Positions 1 through 7,901 of a DNA stretch of 64,000 bases are shown one piece after another (the stretch's first letter is position 1; each line of letters begins with the position of its first letter). Position numbers and translations under genes: made by a program. The DNA comes from an uncultured Clostridia bacterium (GTDB lineage Bacteria; Bacillota; Clostridia; UBA1381), in the NCBI GenBank assembly GCA_944392335.1, contig CALXWJ010000021.1, positions 62,001 to 126,000 on the forward strand, written 5' to 3'. The notes under the pieces are model-generated. The model ran no database searches. It had not been told where the DNA came from and saw only the letters and a program-made list of their open reading frames with translations.

Positions 1-711
1 TTCAATTTTTAATGAATATACTCCTGCTTTTTCCAAAGAATCCAAATACCCGGCAAGACACATATCCTTGGGACTTAACAAATATCCTGTTTTCATATTT
101 TTACCATTTTGCAGTAATTTATACGGTAATCTGCATGGTTGAGCACAATATCCTCTGTTACCGCTTCTTCCGCCTATCATACTGCTCATAAGACATTGAC
201 CGGAATAACTCATGCATATAGCTCCATGTATGAAAACTTCCGTTTCAGAAGAAATATTTTTTGATATTTTCTCAATCGAAGCAATATCCAGCTCTCTTGC
301 AAGTACGATCCGGGAAAATCCGATATTTTCAAGATATAAAGCAGTATCAAGCGACGCGCATGTGATCTGAGTACTTGCGTGCAGCGAAAGATCGGGATAT
401 TTCATGTGAATGGTTTTAGCCATTCCGATATCCTGCATAATAACCGCGTCAATCCCGATGTCATTCAACATTCCAATATATTCGATATATTCTTTGGTCT
501 CTTTTTCCTTTATAACGGTATTTGCGGCAACATGCACGGCAACACCCCTTAAATGGCAGTAATTTACCCAGTCATATATTTGTGATAAACCAAAATTTTG
601 TGCAGACCCTCTGGCTGAAAATTTATTTCCTCCAATATATACAGCATCTGCTCCGCTTTGTACAGCGGCGACCAATGCTTCGGGTGATCCTGCGGGTGAA
701 AGCAGTTCCAT
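1..711 (-). CDS. U32 family peptidase / tRNA or rRNA hydroxylation-type protein (3' part cut by window edge)
   Basis: The gene reads from an ATG at 711 leftward to the window edge, giving 237 residues with no stop, so the C-terminal part is missing. The N-terminus (MELLSPAGSPEAL, then SGADAVYIGG) and the segment HGAICMSYSGQCLMSS followed by RGYCAQPCR are the U32 signature, with the conserved cysteine cluster. Family knowledge: U32 proteins include collagenase-like peptidases and the prephenate-dependent RNA hydroxylation factors TrhP and RlhA; the Cys-rich signature suits the latter group, but the substrate is inferred. It lies downstream of zapA on the same strand with a gap of about 140 bases and is probably co-transcribed. 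Family assignment is secure; exact role is not. Confidence 0.93.
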   Translation of the reverse strand, partial: MELLSPAGSPEALVAAVQSGADAVYIGGNKFSARGSAQNFGLSQIYDWVNYCHLRGVAVHVAANTVIKEKETKEYIEYIGMLNDIGIDAVIMQDIGMAKTIHMKYPDLSLHASTQITCASLDTALYLENIGFSRIVLARELDIASIEKISKNISSETEVFIHGAICMSYSGQCLMSSMIGGRSGNRGYCAQPCRLPYKLLQNGKNMKTGYLLSPKDMCLAGYLDSLEKAGVYSLKIE

Positions 712-854
712 ATTTCAAATACTCCTCTTTTAAATCATTTTTTACATGTTTTAAAATAACTCTTGAAAATATAAGAATATCTACTCTTTACATTAACAGC
801 ATAATTTTACCGCAAATTTCAATATTAAGTATACTGTATAGTATTAAGAATATA

Positions 855-1256
855 TTATTTTTTATTTTTCAGTGCTTCCAGCTCTTTTATTAATGATTTA
901 TTTTCTTTTTCTAATTTTGACAATTCTTTGGAATAAGCTACAACTTGTTTTCTTAAATTATCAGCTTCCGATTCGATAGTGGTTTTTTCTGCTGTTTGTA
1001 TATGTTCCCGTGATATATTATTATCATCTTCAATATTATCATCTATATTTTTTACATTTGACGCCTCATCACAAAATTTTAATGCAGTAAGGACGGCAGC
1101 TTTTTCAAATGTAAGTCCGGAATTTGAATTTAACAGACCTGTAATGGATTTATCGACCTTTGATGCTATTTGCATCATATATTCAGGCTTGGCATCTGAA
1201 ATAATGGATAAAGCTCGTCCGCCGATTCTAACTCTTATACTATATCCTTTTGACAA
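855..1256 (-). CDS. zapA: Cell division protein ZapA
   Basis: A 133-residue protein. The N-terminal strand (KGYSIRVRIGGRALSI) and the segment PEYMMQIASKVDKSI are typical of the ZapA globular head; residues from about 85 on are a charged coiled coil ending in KNKK. ZapA binds FtsZ in the cytoplasm and bundles protofilaments at the Z-ring. Start choice: the reading frame stays open to an upstream ATG at 1319, but an AGGAGG site lies 7 bases before a TTG at 1256, and that start gives the usual ZapA N-terminus, so TTG is preferred. A promoter fits just upstream. A zapA-U32 order is common in Clostridia as I recall, which supports the call. Confidence 0.88.
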   Translation of the reverse strand: MSKGYSIRVRIGGRALSIISDAKPEYMMQIASKVDKSITGLLNSNSGLTFEKAAVLTALKFCDEASNVKNIDDNIEDDNNISREHIQTAEKTTIESEADNLRKQVVAYSKELSKLEKENKSLIKELEALKNKK

Positions 1257-1290
1257 CGATAATCCTCCTATCATATAATAGTATTTTATT

Positions 1291-1319
1291 ATTATACTAC
1301 TTTTTCTGAAATAAATCAA
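1291..1319 (-). promoter_or_regulatory. Sigma-A-type promoter of zapA
   Basis: On the minus strand, TTGATT (1319-1314), a 17-base spacer and a perfect TATAAT (1296-1291) lie about 35 bases upstream of the TTG start of zapA. Spacing and both boxes agree with the housekeeping promoter consensus. Confidence 0.7.
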
Positions 1320-1460
1320 TACAAGTAGGCAAACAAATCCAATTTTTTCTAATCTTTAACAAAAAAAATCAAATTATTTAATAATAATGTTATTTTTTGT
1401 AAGGATAGATACAGTAAAATACATTTTATATAAAATGTATAGTTAAATTTTATATATTCG

Positions 1461-1558
1461 ATAAGGGCTTATCTCGTCATTCAACAAGAACAAAAGCAAA
1501 CCGGTGCTGAGCTGTAATCAGTGAGAGATTGTACTTTCACCGATTACAGATATGGATC
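1461..1558 (+). repeat. Dispersed structured repeat, copy A (3'-truncated)
   Basis: Member of the dispersed repeat family. It has the left end (ATAAGGGCTT, then TCATTCAAC) and the central hairpin TGTAATCAGTGAGAG / CTTTCACCGATTACA around the conserved ATTGTA loop. The third hairpin and the tail ending in GCGCAGTTATATT are missing after about 1558. The rest of the 432-base gap between zapA and the HPr gene (1257-1688) holds two promoter candidates and otherwise AT-rich sequence with nothing recognisable. Confidence 0.75.
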
Positions 1559-1603
1559 CTTTTATGTTTATTTTCAATAATGCAAAATAAATTATTTATA
1601 ATT

Positions 1604-1633
1604 TTGTTTAATTATAAATTTTTAACATATAAT
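1604..1633 (+). promoter_or_regulatory. Candidate promoter of the HPr-EIIA pair
   Basis: TTGTTT (1604-1609), an 18-base spacer and TATAAT (1628-1633) precede the HPr start by about 55 bases. A second TATAAT (1639-1644) lies just downstream and could be used instead. The region is very AT-rich, so chance matches are likely. Confidence 0.35.
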
Positions 1634-1688
1634 ATCTGTATAATACTTATCAATATTATATTATCAATTTCAGAAAGGAATTTTTATT

Positions 1689-1946
1689 ATGAAGGAATTT
1701 TCATATGTAATCAAGGATAATGTGGGGATACATGCCCGTCCTGCCGGTCTGCTTGTTAAAGAAGCAGAAAAATATAAATCGAATATAACACTTTTCACAA
1801 AAGGTAAAAATGCTGATGCCAAAAAGCTTTTTTCTGTAATGAGCTTGTCTGCGAAGAATGGCGATGAAATAAAGGTAAGCATATTCGGAGCGGACGAAGA
1901 CGTCGCAGAGCTTGGTATCAGAAGATTTCTCGAAAAAAATCTGTAA
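1689..1946 (+). CDS. ptsH: Phosphocarrier protein HPr, without the regulatory serine 46
   Basis: An 85-residue protein of standard HPr length. The active-site motif GIHARPAG places the phosphorylated histidine at position 15. HPr carries phosphate from enzyme I to sugar-specific EIIA proteins in the cytoplasm. Where Firmicute HPr normally has Ser46 (K45-S46-I-M), this protein has K45-K46-L-F, so the usual HPr kinase site for carbon catabolite repression is absent. Ser49 and Ser52 are nearby but are not the classical site. An AAAGGA site lies 10 bases before the ATG. The next gene, an EIIA domain, starts 11 bases after the stop, so the two form an operon. No gene for a IIBC permease, enzyme I or HPr kinase is visible. 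Confidence 0.9.
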   Translation: MKEFSYVIKDNVGIHARPAGLLVKEAEKYKSNITLFTKGKNADAKKLFSVMSLSAKNGDEIKVSIFGADEDVAELGIRRFLEKNL

Positions 1947-1957
1947 GGAGGAGCCGT

Positions 1958-2431
1958 ATGTTTTTCAAAAAACAAAAAAAAGAAATAATATACTCTCCAT
2001 GCGATGGAAAAATCATACCTTTGAATGAGGTGCCCGATCAGGTATTTGCCGATAAAATATTGGGAGATGGAGCAGCGATCCTTCCGGAGAGCGGGACGAT
2101 TGTTTCTCCTGTTAACGGTAAAGTGACACAATTGTTTGATACTCTGCATGCATATGCCTTAACTTCTGATAGTGGTATTGAATTGCTGATTCATATAGGA
2201 TTGAATACAGTGGAATTAAAGGGTGAAGGCTTTAAGTCATTTGTCAAAGAAGGCGATACCATTAAGGCAGGCGATAAAATTGCCGATGTCAATCTTGAAT
2301 ATATTGCTGACAGAGGATATAATCTTCATACCCCTATCATAATCACTAATTTAAGTATGATCAGTTCTTTTGATGTAATGTTCGGGCAAAAAAAACAAGG
2401 TGATGAAATAATAATTTGTACAATTAAATAA
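1958..2431 (+). CDS. Free-standing PTS glucose-type EIIA protein
   Basis: A 157-residue single-domain EIIA of the Glc family (PTS_EIIA_1). The two family histidines are visible: H64 in LHAYAL and the phosphoacceptor H79 in LLIHIGLNTVELKGEGF. It accepts phosphate from HPr and passes it to a IIB domain. No IIB or IIC is encoded here, so it must serve a permease elsewhere or act as a regulator, as E. coli Crr does. Its AGGAGG site is 6 bases from the ATG and the spacing to the HPr gene is 11 bases, giving a two-gene operon. B. subtilis has a comparable free-standing protein (YpqE). Confidence 0.9.
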   Translation: MFFKKQKKEIIYSPCDGKIIPLNEVPDQVFADKILGDGAAILPESGTIVSPVNGKVTQLFDTLHAYALTSDSGIELLIHIGLNTVELKGEGFKSFVKEGDTIKAGDKIADVNLEYIADRGYNLHTPIIITNLSMISSFDVMFGQKKQGDEIIICTIK

Positions 2432-2436
2432 ATATA

Positions 2437-2477
2437 GCAGCCGGATCGATATATAATCAAAAATCATGTCCGGCTGC
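2437..2477 (+). terminator. Inverted repeat after the EIIA gene (possible terminator)
   Basis: A 9-bp perfect inverted repeat (GCAGCCGGA / TCCGGCTGC) with a 23-base loop begins 6 bases after the stop. No T-run follows, so it is not a textbook intrinsic terminator; it may protect the 3' end or act as a weak terminator. Confidence 0.3.
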
Positions 2478-2503
2478 GCCAAATCCTAATAATTAAATTG
2501 GCT

Positions 2504-2635
2504 TTATAACTGCGCATGTTGTCCCCTGACGTTACCCGCGGGGACACACCTGTAATCAGAAAAGGTACAATTCTCCGCCGATTACAGCACAGCTTTGCTC
2601 TTATCCTCGTTGAATATCGGGACAAGTCCTAATTG
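2504..2635 (-). repeat. Dispersed structured repeat, copy B (inverted)
   Basis: Full-length family member on the minus strand, between the convergent EIIA and LicD genes. Read in family orientation it has the GGACTTGTCCC left end, TTCAACGAGGATAAGAGC, the central hairpin starting TGTAATCGGCGGAGA with a mismatched right arm, and the tail GGGGACAACATGCGCAGTTA. It is the only copy in this orientation and forms an inverted pair with copy A around the HPr-EIIA genes. Confidence 0.8.
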
Positions 2636-2690
2636 AATGAATGTTGGGGTATACAAACGCAAAGCCGACGAAACCGGAAACAGAATAGTC

Positions 2691-3479
2691 TTATACCTGC
2701 CATTCTATTTCCCCCATAAGCATATCATGCCCCTTCTGCTCATCCTTTGGAGGCGGCGTCATATAGTCGCCGTAAAGGGCTGTTAAATAGCCGTCGCAGT
2801 CGGCAGGAACCGGATACAGCGAACCTTCAAACATCAGTTTCTGCTCCCCGCCGAATATTAAGCTTCGCTTCATGACATGTCCGCCCTTGCAGGTTATGAA
2901 CACATATTCGCTGTCATTGCGATGACGCGTTAAAATCCATATGCCGGCGTCCATAAATAAATGTCTTACAGAAATAGGTATTTTTTCCATTAAGAGTTCT
3001 AATAAATTGCGATTATCCTCATATTGTGTCATTTCTGCCATAAGCGTTTTGCGCGCCAGCTTGAATAAGGCAGTTTCAAAGCGGCGCAGCAGTGAACTGC
3101 CGCTCAAGGGAAAAATCGGAAACAGATCGATACATATTCCCCAGTTTATGGGGATATCCTTATAGCGCACAGGGCAAGACCTTGTATTTGCTATGCGGAT
3201 TTTAGTCCATGAAAGCGGAAAGTGCTTTTCGATCTTATAATTTGTTATCATATATGTACTGTCGGATTCCCGCCGGAAAATTTTTATGAGTTTTTCAAGC
3301 TCTGTGCAATATATTATAATATCTATATCGTCGTCCCAGGGAATAAATCCCCGTTCGCGAACCGCACCGATAAGTGTACCTTGAGCCAGGAAATACTGAA
3401 TATTATGTTTTTCGCATATACGTCTAAGCTCATTAAGAGCGCCAAGTTCTTTTTTCTGAATCGATTTTAAAATATCCAT
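2691..3479 (-). CDS. LicD family phosphotransferase, last gene of the exopolysaccharide operon
   Basis: A 262-residue cytoplasmic protein. The LicD core is clear: AQGTLIGAVRERGFIPWDDD with the metal-binding acidic cluster D49-D50-D51-x-D53, as in LicD/fukutin-type nucleotidyltransferase-fold enzymes. Family members transfer phosphocholine, ribitol phosphate or related phospho-groups from a CDP donor onto glycans, so this is probably a decorating enzyme for the polymer made by the operon; the donor is unknown. A GGAGG site lies 6 bases before the ATG, and the gap to the flippase gene is 22 bases. It is the last gene before a convergent plus-strand pair. Confidence 0.87.
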   Translation of the reverse strand: MDILKSIQKKELGALNELRRICEKHNIQYFLAQGTLIGAVRERGFIPWDDDIDIIIYCTELEKLIKIFRRESDSTYMITNYKIEKHFPLSWTKIRIANTRSCPVRYKDIPINWGICIDLFPIFPLSGSSLLRRFETALFKLARKTLMAEMTQYEDNRNLLELLMEKIPISVRHLFMDAGIWILTRHRNDSEYVFITCKGGHVMKRSLIFGGEQKLMFEGSLYPVPADCDGYLTALYGDYMTPPPKDEQKGHDMLMGEIEWQV

Positions 3480-3501
3480 TTTTATCCTCCACCTCTATAT
3501 T

Positions 3502-5010
3502 TCAAATCCGTTTTTGAAACCTTTTAAGCAAAGCCCAAAATACACGGTTTTTACTATAAAATATCAGTATAACGGCAATAAAAATCACACAAGCCGACAT
3601 ACCGGACAGTATAAGACCAATTATTCCGCCGACAGGTATAAGCCTGCACGCATAATATGCCGAAAAGCAGCCTATAGCTGCAGCACAAAGCTGAATAAGA
3701 TAGTTTACATAATATTTTTTTACAGGCTTATGCAGTGCATATTTATGAACCGCCAAAATCTCCCACCATATGCATACTCCGACCATAGATACGGTTGTAC
3801 CGAACAGAACGCCGTAAATGCCCATCTTAAATACGACCAAGAACAAAAATGATACTGCAAGGTTGACTACAACTTCCCCTACCGCTTTAAGCCGCAGACG
3901 GTTAAAAAGACCTGCCACCTCGATTACAACTATATTTGGCTGTCTCAGCCCAGTGAGAAAAAAATTCAGTATTACAACAAAAGTTATTGACGGAGGCAAA
4001 AGCCAGTCATCGCCTGCCCATATAACTATAAAACGCTCAAGGCATGCCGAAAAGCCTATTGATATAAAAAAATAAAAACAGAAGGTAGCAAAGGCAAATT
4101 CTTCAAACACAGTGTACTTGTGATCGTCGTCCTCCTGCGCCATAAGGCTTCCCATACTGCCCATAACCGAACAAAGCACATTGTATACTACCCTTGATAC
4201 GGTGCTTACCACCACGGAATAATTACTGTATATGCCCATAAGCGTGAGCTTTGCATATGAAATCATAAGATTATCTGTCCCTGTAACAAGCTTTGCTCCT
4301 ATCTTTTGATACATAAGGGAAACAACGCTCTTTTTCAGTATATCGCTATCCTCCTTGAGCAGCTTTTCCTTTTTGTATTTCTTTAAAAAGTGATATTTTT
4401 TATCGCACACCGCACTGATAACAATATTTGCACTGCAGTTGCATACCAGGTTTATAACAAGGTAGCCTATATAGCTGTCAAAACGTATAATGGCAACACA
4501 CTGCAGTATGTACTTAACAACAGCGAAAGAGTCCTCGCTTACGCTGTTTATATAGTTTTGCTGATATGCCGATAACAGAGTCCTTTTGTATGCAAAGAAG
4601 TAGCTCAGCACCGTATTAAGCAGGAACAGAATATAAATAATATTCATATTATCAATATTCACAGCTTCACGGGTAAAAAAGCGCATAAAAGGGATCAGCA
4701 TAGGCCCTATGACCGCAGTTGCGATCCCCAGTATATAATAGACCTTCTTATACATCGCCATAAGGCTTCCGATACGCTTTTCATCTCCGTCTTCAATAGG
4801 CTTATAGAGCGCAAAAGCTACCGATGTACCTATTCCAAGCTCAGTCATGGACAGGATCGTCAGCATACTTTCCATTACCGAGTTGACTCCGAGATACTCC
4901 TGTCCCAGCCTGCGGATAAAAAACCATCTTACAATAAAGCCCAGGAATATTGTTATGATCTGACCTGCAAGAGCAAAGCTGCTGTTTCGCAGCGAATTTA
5001 AAAAACGCAT
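3502..5010 (-). CDS. Wzx-type polysaccharide flippase (MOP superfamily)
   Basis: A 502-residue membrane protein with about 12-14 predicted segments, starting with SSFALAGQIITIFLGFIVRW. The N-terminal segment RRLGQEYLGVNSV and the charged stretch near KKYKKEKLLKEDSD between helices are typical of Polysacc_synt flippases in Firmicutes. These move undecaprenyl-linked repeat units across the membrane for Wzy polymerisation. It lies 12 bases after the HD-GYP-like gene and has a strong AAAGGAGG site. The operon's transferase, polymerase and Wzz-like genes make the Wzx role likely; teichoic acid or O-unit flippases are similar in sequence. Confidence 0.88.
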   Translation of the reverse strand: MRFLNSLRNSSFALAGQIITIFLGFIVRWFFIRRLGQEYLGVNSVMESMLTILSMTELGIGTSVAFALYKPIEDGDEKRIGSLMAMYKKVYYILGIATAVIGPMLIPFMRFFTREAVNIDNMNIIYILFLLNTVLSYFFAYKRTLLSAYQQNYINSVSEDSFAVVKYILQCVAIIRFDSYIGYLVINLVCNCSANIVISAVCDKKYHFLKKYKKEKLLKEDSDILKKSVVSLMYQKIGAKLVTGTDNLMISYAKLTLMGIYSNYSVVVSTVSRVVYNVLCSVMGSMGSLMAQEDDDHKYTVFEEFAFATFCFYFFISIGFSACLERFIVIWAGDDWLLPPSITFVVILNFFLTGLRQPNIVVIEVAGLFNRLRLKAVGEVVVNLAVSFLFLVVFKMGIYGVLFGTTVSMVGVCIWWEILAVHKYALHKPVKKYYVNYLIQLCAAAIGCFSAYYACRLIPVGGIIGLILSGMSACVIFIAVILIFYSKNRVFWALLKRFQKRI

Positions 5011-5022
5011 ATCGGTCCTCCT

Positions 5023-5604
5023 TTAATCAATATCCTTTACTATTTCTTCAAGGCATTCAATAAGCGCATCGTCAAAGTGTCCGCATTTATTTTCTCTGAG
5101 CATCTTAAATATTGTTTCCCGAGACAAGCCCTTACGGTAAACCCTATCCGAATCCAGAGCATCAAATACATCGCATATAGACACTATCCGGACATACATA
5201 GGAATATCTTTTTTTCCCTCATATCCGCCGCCGTCTATCCGTTCATGATGATACCTGCATAGGTTAAATACAAACTCATACTCTTTGCCGCATAACTCGC
5301 CCTCCACCGCTTCGGCTCCCAAACGGGTATGCATTCTTAAGTTATCCATCTCATTTGCCTGCAGCGATGAATCCTTTGTCAGCAGAGAGTTATCAACAAA
5401 CAGCTTTCCGATATCATGGAGAAGAGTTCCCTTGCATATCCAGCCTATCTCGTCATCGTTATAGCTTGTTATACCTAATCTGTTCGTTCTGCGAAGCATC
5501 CTGTGGGCAAGTTTTTTTACACGTAGGCTGTGATAATATGTTTCCGAATGGACTTTTTTAAGTTCATCCATAAGACTATCCAGCTTTTCTGTCATCTTTA
5601 TCAT
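5023..5604 (-). CDS. HD-GYP-like metal-dependent phosphohydrolase (candidate c-di-GMP phosphodiesterase)
   Basis: A 193-residue soluble protein. Metal-binding motifs are LLHDIGK (H63-D64) and YHHERIDGGGYEGK (H119-H120), followed by VSICDVFDALDSDRVYRK. This is the HD-GYP arrangement, with the GYP triplet read as GYE. HD-GYP enzymes hydrolyse c-di-GMP, which suits an operon with a c-di-GMP riboswitch, an EAL-like domain and a neighbouring GGDEF gene. Start: an upstream ATG at 5619 exists, but the ATG at 5604 has an AGAGGA site and overlaps the preceding stop by four bases, so it is preferred. There is no sensor or response-regulator domain. Hydrolysis of another phosphoester cannot be excluded, given the altered GYP. 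Confidence 0.8.
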   Translation of the reverse strand: MIKMTEKLDSLMDELKKVHSETYYHSLRVKKLAHRMLRRTNRLGITSYNDDEIGWICKGTLLHDIGKLFVDNSLLTKDSSLQANEMDNLRMHTRLGAEAVEGELCGKEYEFVFNLCRYHHERIDGGGYEGKKDIPMYVRIVSICDVFDALDSDRVYRKGLSRETIFKMLRENKCGHFDDALIECLEEIVKDID

Positions 5605-6545
5605 GCTTTTCCTCTCCATCTGATCTCAAAAATTTTTTTTACCGCAGATGACGGCATATGCAGTAAAAGAAAGGTTATTAGCTTATCTTTTTTTAACTTT
5701 GGATCACTGCCGATTTCTCTAAAATACTTAGCGGCTTCTTTTTTACGTCCCTCTATTATATAATGTCTGCAGCGGCGCATAGTAAACCATTCCATAACCT
5801 TTTTGATATTTTCCTTTTTTGACTCCGGTATGTCCTTATCTTCGTATAACTCAGAAACACTGTCAAAAAAACTCCAGTCCGGGTCGAAGGAATTGGCTTT
5901 TGTCGCTGTCGAGTTACCTTTAATGTATGTTGCTGTTATGCGGCTTGTAAGCACTACGGGAAAGTATGCCGCTATACGAAGGGACAGCTCAAGATCCTCC
6001 CCTATCCTGCATCCGACTGTAAATCCGCCCGTTTTATCAAATGCCGTTCGTGATATACATGTAGTTATAACAGTAAACATCTTTACAGACTTATTCTTAT
6101 AGTACTCCTCAAAAAAATTGTCCAAATATACCGTTTCTGACCGATCCTTGAAAAAACTGCATTCACTTATTGTCCTGCCGTTAACAAGCATAGTCCTGGT
6201 AAAGCTTCCGTATAAACCGGCGTCAGGATATCTTTCTGTAAGATCGCGCATTACCTCAAGATGATTTTCATGCCACACATCATCCGCATCCAAAAAGGCT
6301 ATATAGCTGCCCGTTGATGCTGTAATACCATTGTTGCGCGCTGCGCTCACACCAAGATTTGACTGGGTCATGATACGTATCTTCGGATGATCCTTATATT
6401 TTTCAAGAACCTTTCCGGTATTATCGACGGAACCATCGTTAACTATTATCAGCTCCCAGTCCTTTTCACGCTGGTTTAAAACGCTTGCTATCGCGTTATC
6501 TAAAAATTTTGCTCCGTTGTACACGGGCATGATCACTGAAAACAA
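5601..6545 (-). CDS. Family 2 glycosyltransferase
   Basis: A 314-residue GT-A enzyme. It opens with FSVIMPVYNG and contains ELIIVNDGSVDNT (first Asp of the nucleotide-sugar site), GVSAARNNGI and the DxD-type FLDADDVW. It adds a sugar to the lipid-linked repeat unit on the cytoplasmic face. Start: the open frame extends to a GTG at 6551, but that codon touches the GGGGGA ribosome-binding site; a TTG at 6545 lies 6 bases from it and is preferred. The stop overlaps the HD-GYP-like gene by four bases. Donor and acceptor sugars are unknown. Confidence 0.87.
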   Translation of the reverse strand: MFSVIMPVYNGAKFLDNAIASVLNQREKDWELIIVNDGSVDNTGKVLEKYKDHPKIRIMTQSNLGVSAARNNGITASTGSYIAFLDADDVWHENHLEVMRDLTERYPDAGLYGSFTRTMLVNGRTISECSFFKDRSETVYLDNFFEEYYKNKSVKMFTVITTCISRTAFDKTGGFTVGCRIGEDLELSLRIAAYFPVVLTSRITATYIKGNSTATKANSFDPDWSFFDSVSELYEDKDIPESKKENIKKVMEWFTMRRCRHYIIEGRKKEAAKYFREIGSDPKLKKDKLITFLLLHMPSSAVKKIFEIRWRGKA

Positions 6546-6560
6546 GCACACTCCCCCTTT

Positions 6561-7901
6561 TTAAATAAAATAAAAAATCATAAAGGCCCAGTCTATAAAA
6601 AAATCAACCGTGAACCCAAAAACTATAAAGGCAAAGTTGAAAATCAGCTGAAGTATCTTTAAATCCTCCGTTTCATAGCCGCCGGTTTTGGAAAAATGCC
6701 TCAATATACGATATACAAATACGCCGAACAGAGGTATGTATATCAACAGCGTACCCAAAACTCCGAAATTAAGCAGAGCCTGGATATATGAATTATGGCA
6801 GGCTATAGATATTACACTATAATCAATCGCCATAACCGTTATGACGCTTCCGCCTATAAGCTGACCGATAATCCCTTTTGAAAAGAATATACCCATAGCC
6901 TCTGTCCAGATGTCATAGCGGTCGGTTGTAAGCAGATCCCAGCGTCCCCGTGGAATATAAGAGAGTTTTTCGTTTATTCGTATGATCAATCCGGATATAG
7001 CCTCTATCTCTCTAAGCTGCGGAGTTGTCAAAATGACTACAACCGCAACCGCTGCCGCGACAAATACTGCTGTTAGTATTATTATGGACTTCATTCTGAA
7101 TTTAAGAATTATGTACAGTGTAAGCAATACAGCCAAAATCATCAAGGCTGAGATGCTTGCCGTCTGTACAAGCATTATCCCAAACAGCACCAATGCCGCA
7201 GCCCTGAGCCATTTGGGTATTCCCTTGACCGCAATCGCCGATACTATACATATACTGTAAAAAAGTCCGGCAAAATTAGAATCACTCAGTGCGCCGAAGT
7301 TTCTGTTAACGGTCTGGGCGCCCGCACCTGCAACATTAATATCCACCGACACATCAGTATTCGTCCAGCCGTATATACCCGAAGCAACTCCTCCGAGAAG
7401 AAAGGCATAGATAAACTTACGGAATAATCCGGGGTTATCGATGATCTTGAGCAGTATAATATAAGCAAGAGCGCAGTCAACTATTACATTAAGCCCTACC
7501 CTGTAGGATTCCAGCTGCGGCATTGCAAACAGGCTGTGAAGCATAAACACAAAGAGTGCAGGAAAATATGCCATTCTGAATTTGGTTTTAGGCAGATCCA
7601 ACAAAAATCTTAAAACCACCATATAGGAGTAAATTCTAAACACAGGCGTATCACCCAACAGCATCCTATAACGCATATACATAAAAAGAGCTGTATACAG
7701 GTAGAAATTTTCATCGAAAAAACAGACCGCTATGCAAAGGATCAAAATAACCGAGGCATAAGAGGTAAGGTCCGGCAGCGGGCCGGGGATAAGACAGCAT
7801 AAAAACCCGAGCAGAAACACTGCATCAAATATTCTGCCTCTCAATGTATTATTCCCCCGGACGTTAAGTCGGCTGCCGAGATCAACTATAATCTTGTTCA
7901 T
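6561..7901 (-). CDS. Wzy-type O-antigen/exopolysaccharide polymerase
   Basis: A 446-residue protein with about 11-12 membrane segments. The Wzy/WaaL region is seen near residues 320-400: TTDRYDIWTEAMGIF in the long external loop, then ACHNSYIQALLNFGVLGT. Such proteins join undecaprenyl-linked repeat units outside the membrane. The start overlaps the stop of the deacetylase-GT4 gene by four bases (ATGA). Together with a flippase and Wzz-like proteins this defines a Wzx/Wzy-dependent pathway. A ligase role is less likely in an organism that seems to lack lipopolysaccharide. Confidence 0.85.
   Translation of the reverse strand: MNKIIVDLGSRLNVRGNNTLRGRIFDAVFLLGFLCCLIPGPLPDLTSYASVILILCIAVCFFDENFYLYTALFMYMRYRMLLGDTPVFRIYSYMVVLRFLLDLPKTKFRMAYFPALFVFMLHSLFAMPQLESYRVGLNVIVDCALAYIILLKIIDNPGLFRKFIYAFLLGGVASGIYGWTNTDVSVDINVAGAGAQTVNRNFGALSDSNFAGLFYSICIVSAIAVKGIPKWLRAAALVLFGIMLVQTASISALMILAVLLTLYIILKFRMKSIIILTAVFVAAAVAVVVILTTPQLREIEAISGLIIRINEKLSYIPRGRWDLLTTDRYDIWTEAMGIFFSKGIIGQLIGGSVITVMAIDYSVISIACHNSYIQALLNFGVLGTLLIYIPLFGVFVYRILRHFSKTGGYETEDLKILQLIFNFAFIVFGFTVDFFIDWAFMIFYFI

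Noticed and set aside
522-893. Plus-strand open frame overlapping the U32 gene, and many similar frames opposite the long minus-strand genes
   Set aside because: They are antisense to well-supported genes, lack ribosome-binding sites and show no recognisable protein features.
1670-2149. Minus-strand open frame opposite the HPr and EIIA genes
   Set aside because: The plus-strand proteins are unmistakable family members; this frame is a shadow without domains.
2437-2477. Riboswitch or full terminator after the EIIA gene
   Set aside because: Only one stem with a long unstructured loop and no T-run; kept as a low-confidence inverted repeat.
2650-2690. ACGCAAAGCCGACGAAACCGG resembling parts of a GEMM riboswitch on the plus strand
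   Set aside because: The GCAAAG precedes the GAAA instead of following it, and there is no GGCAAA or receptor helix. It is a chance match next to repeat copy B.
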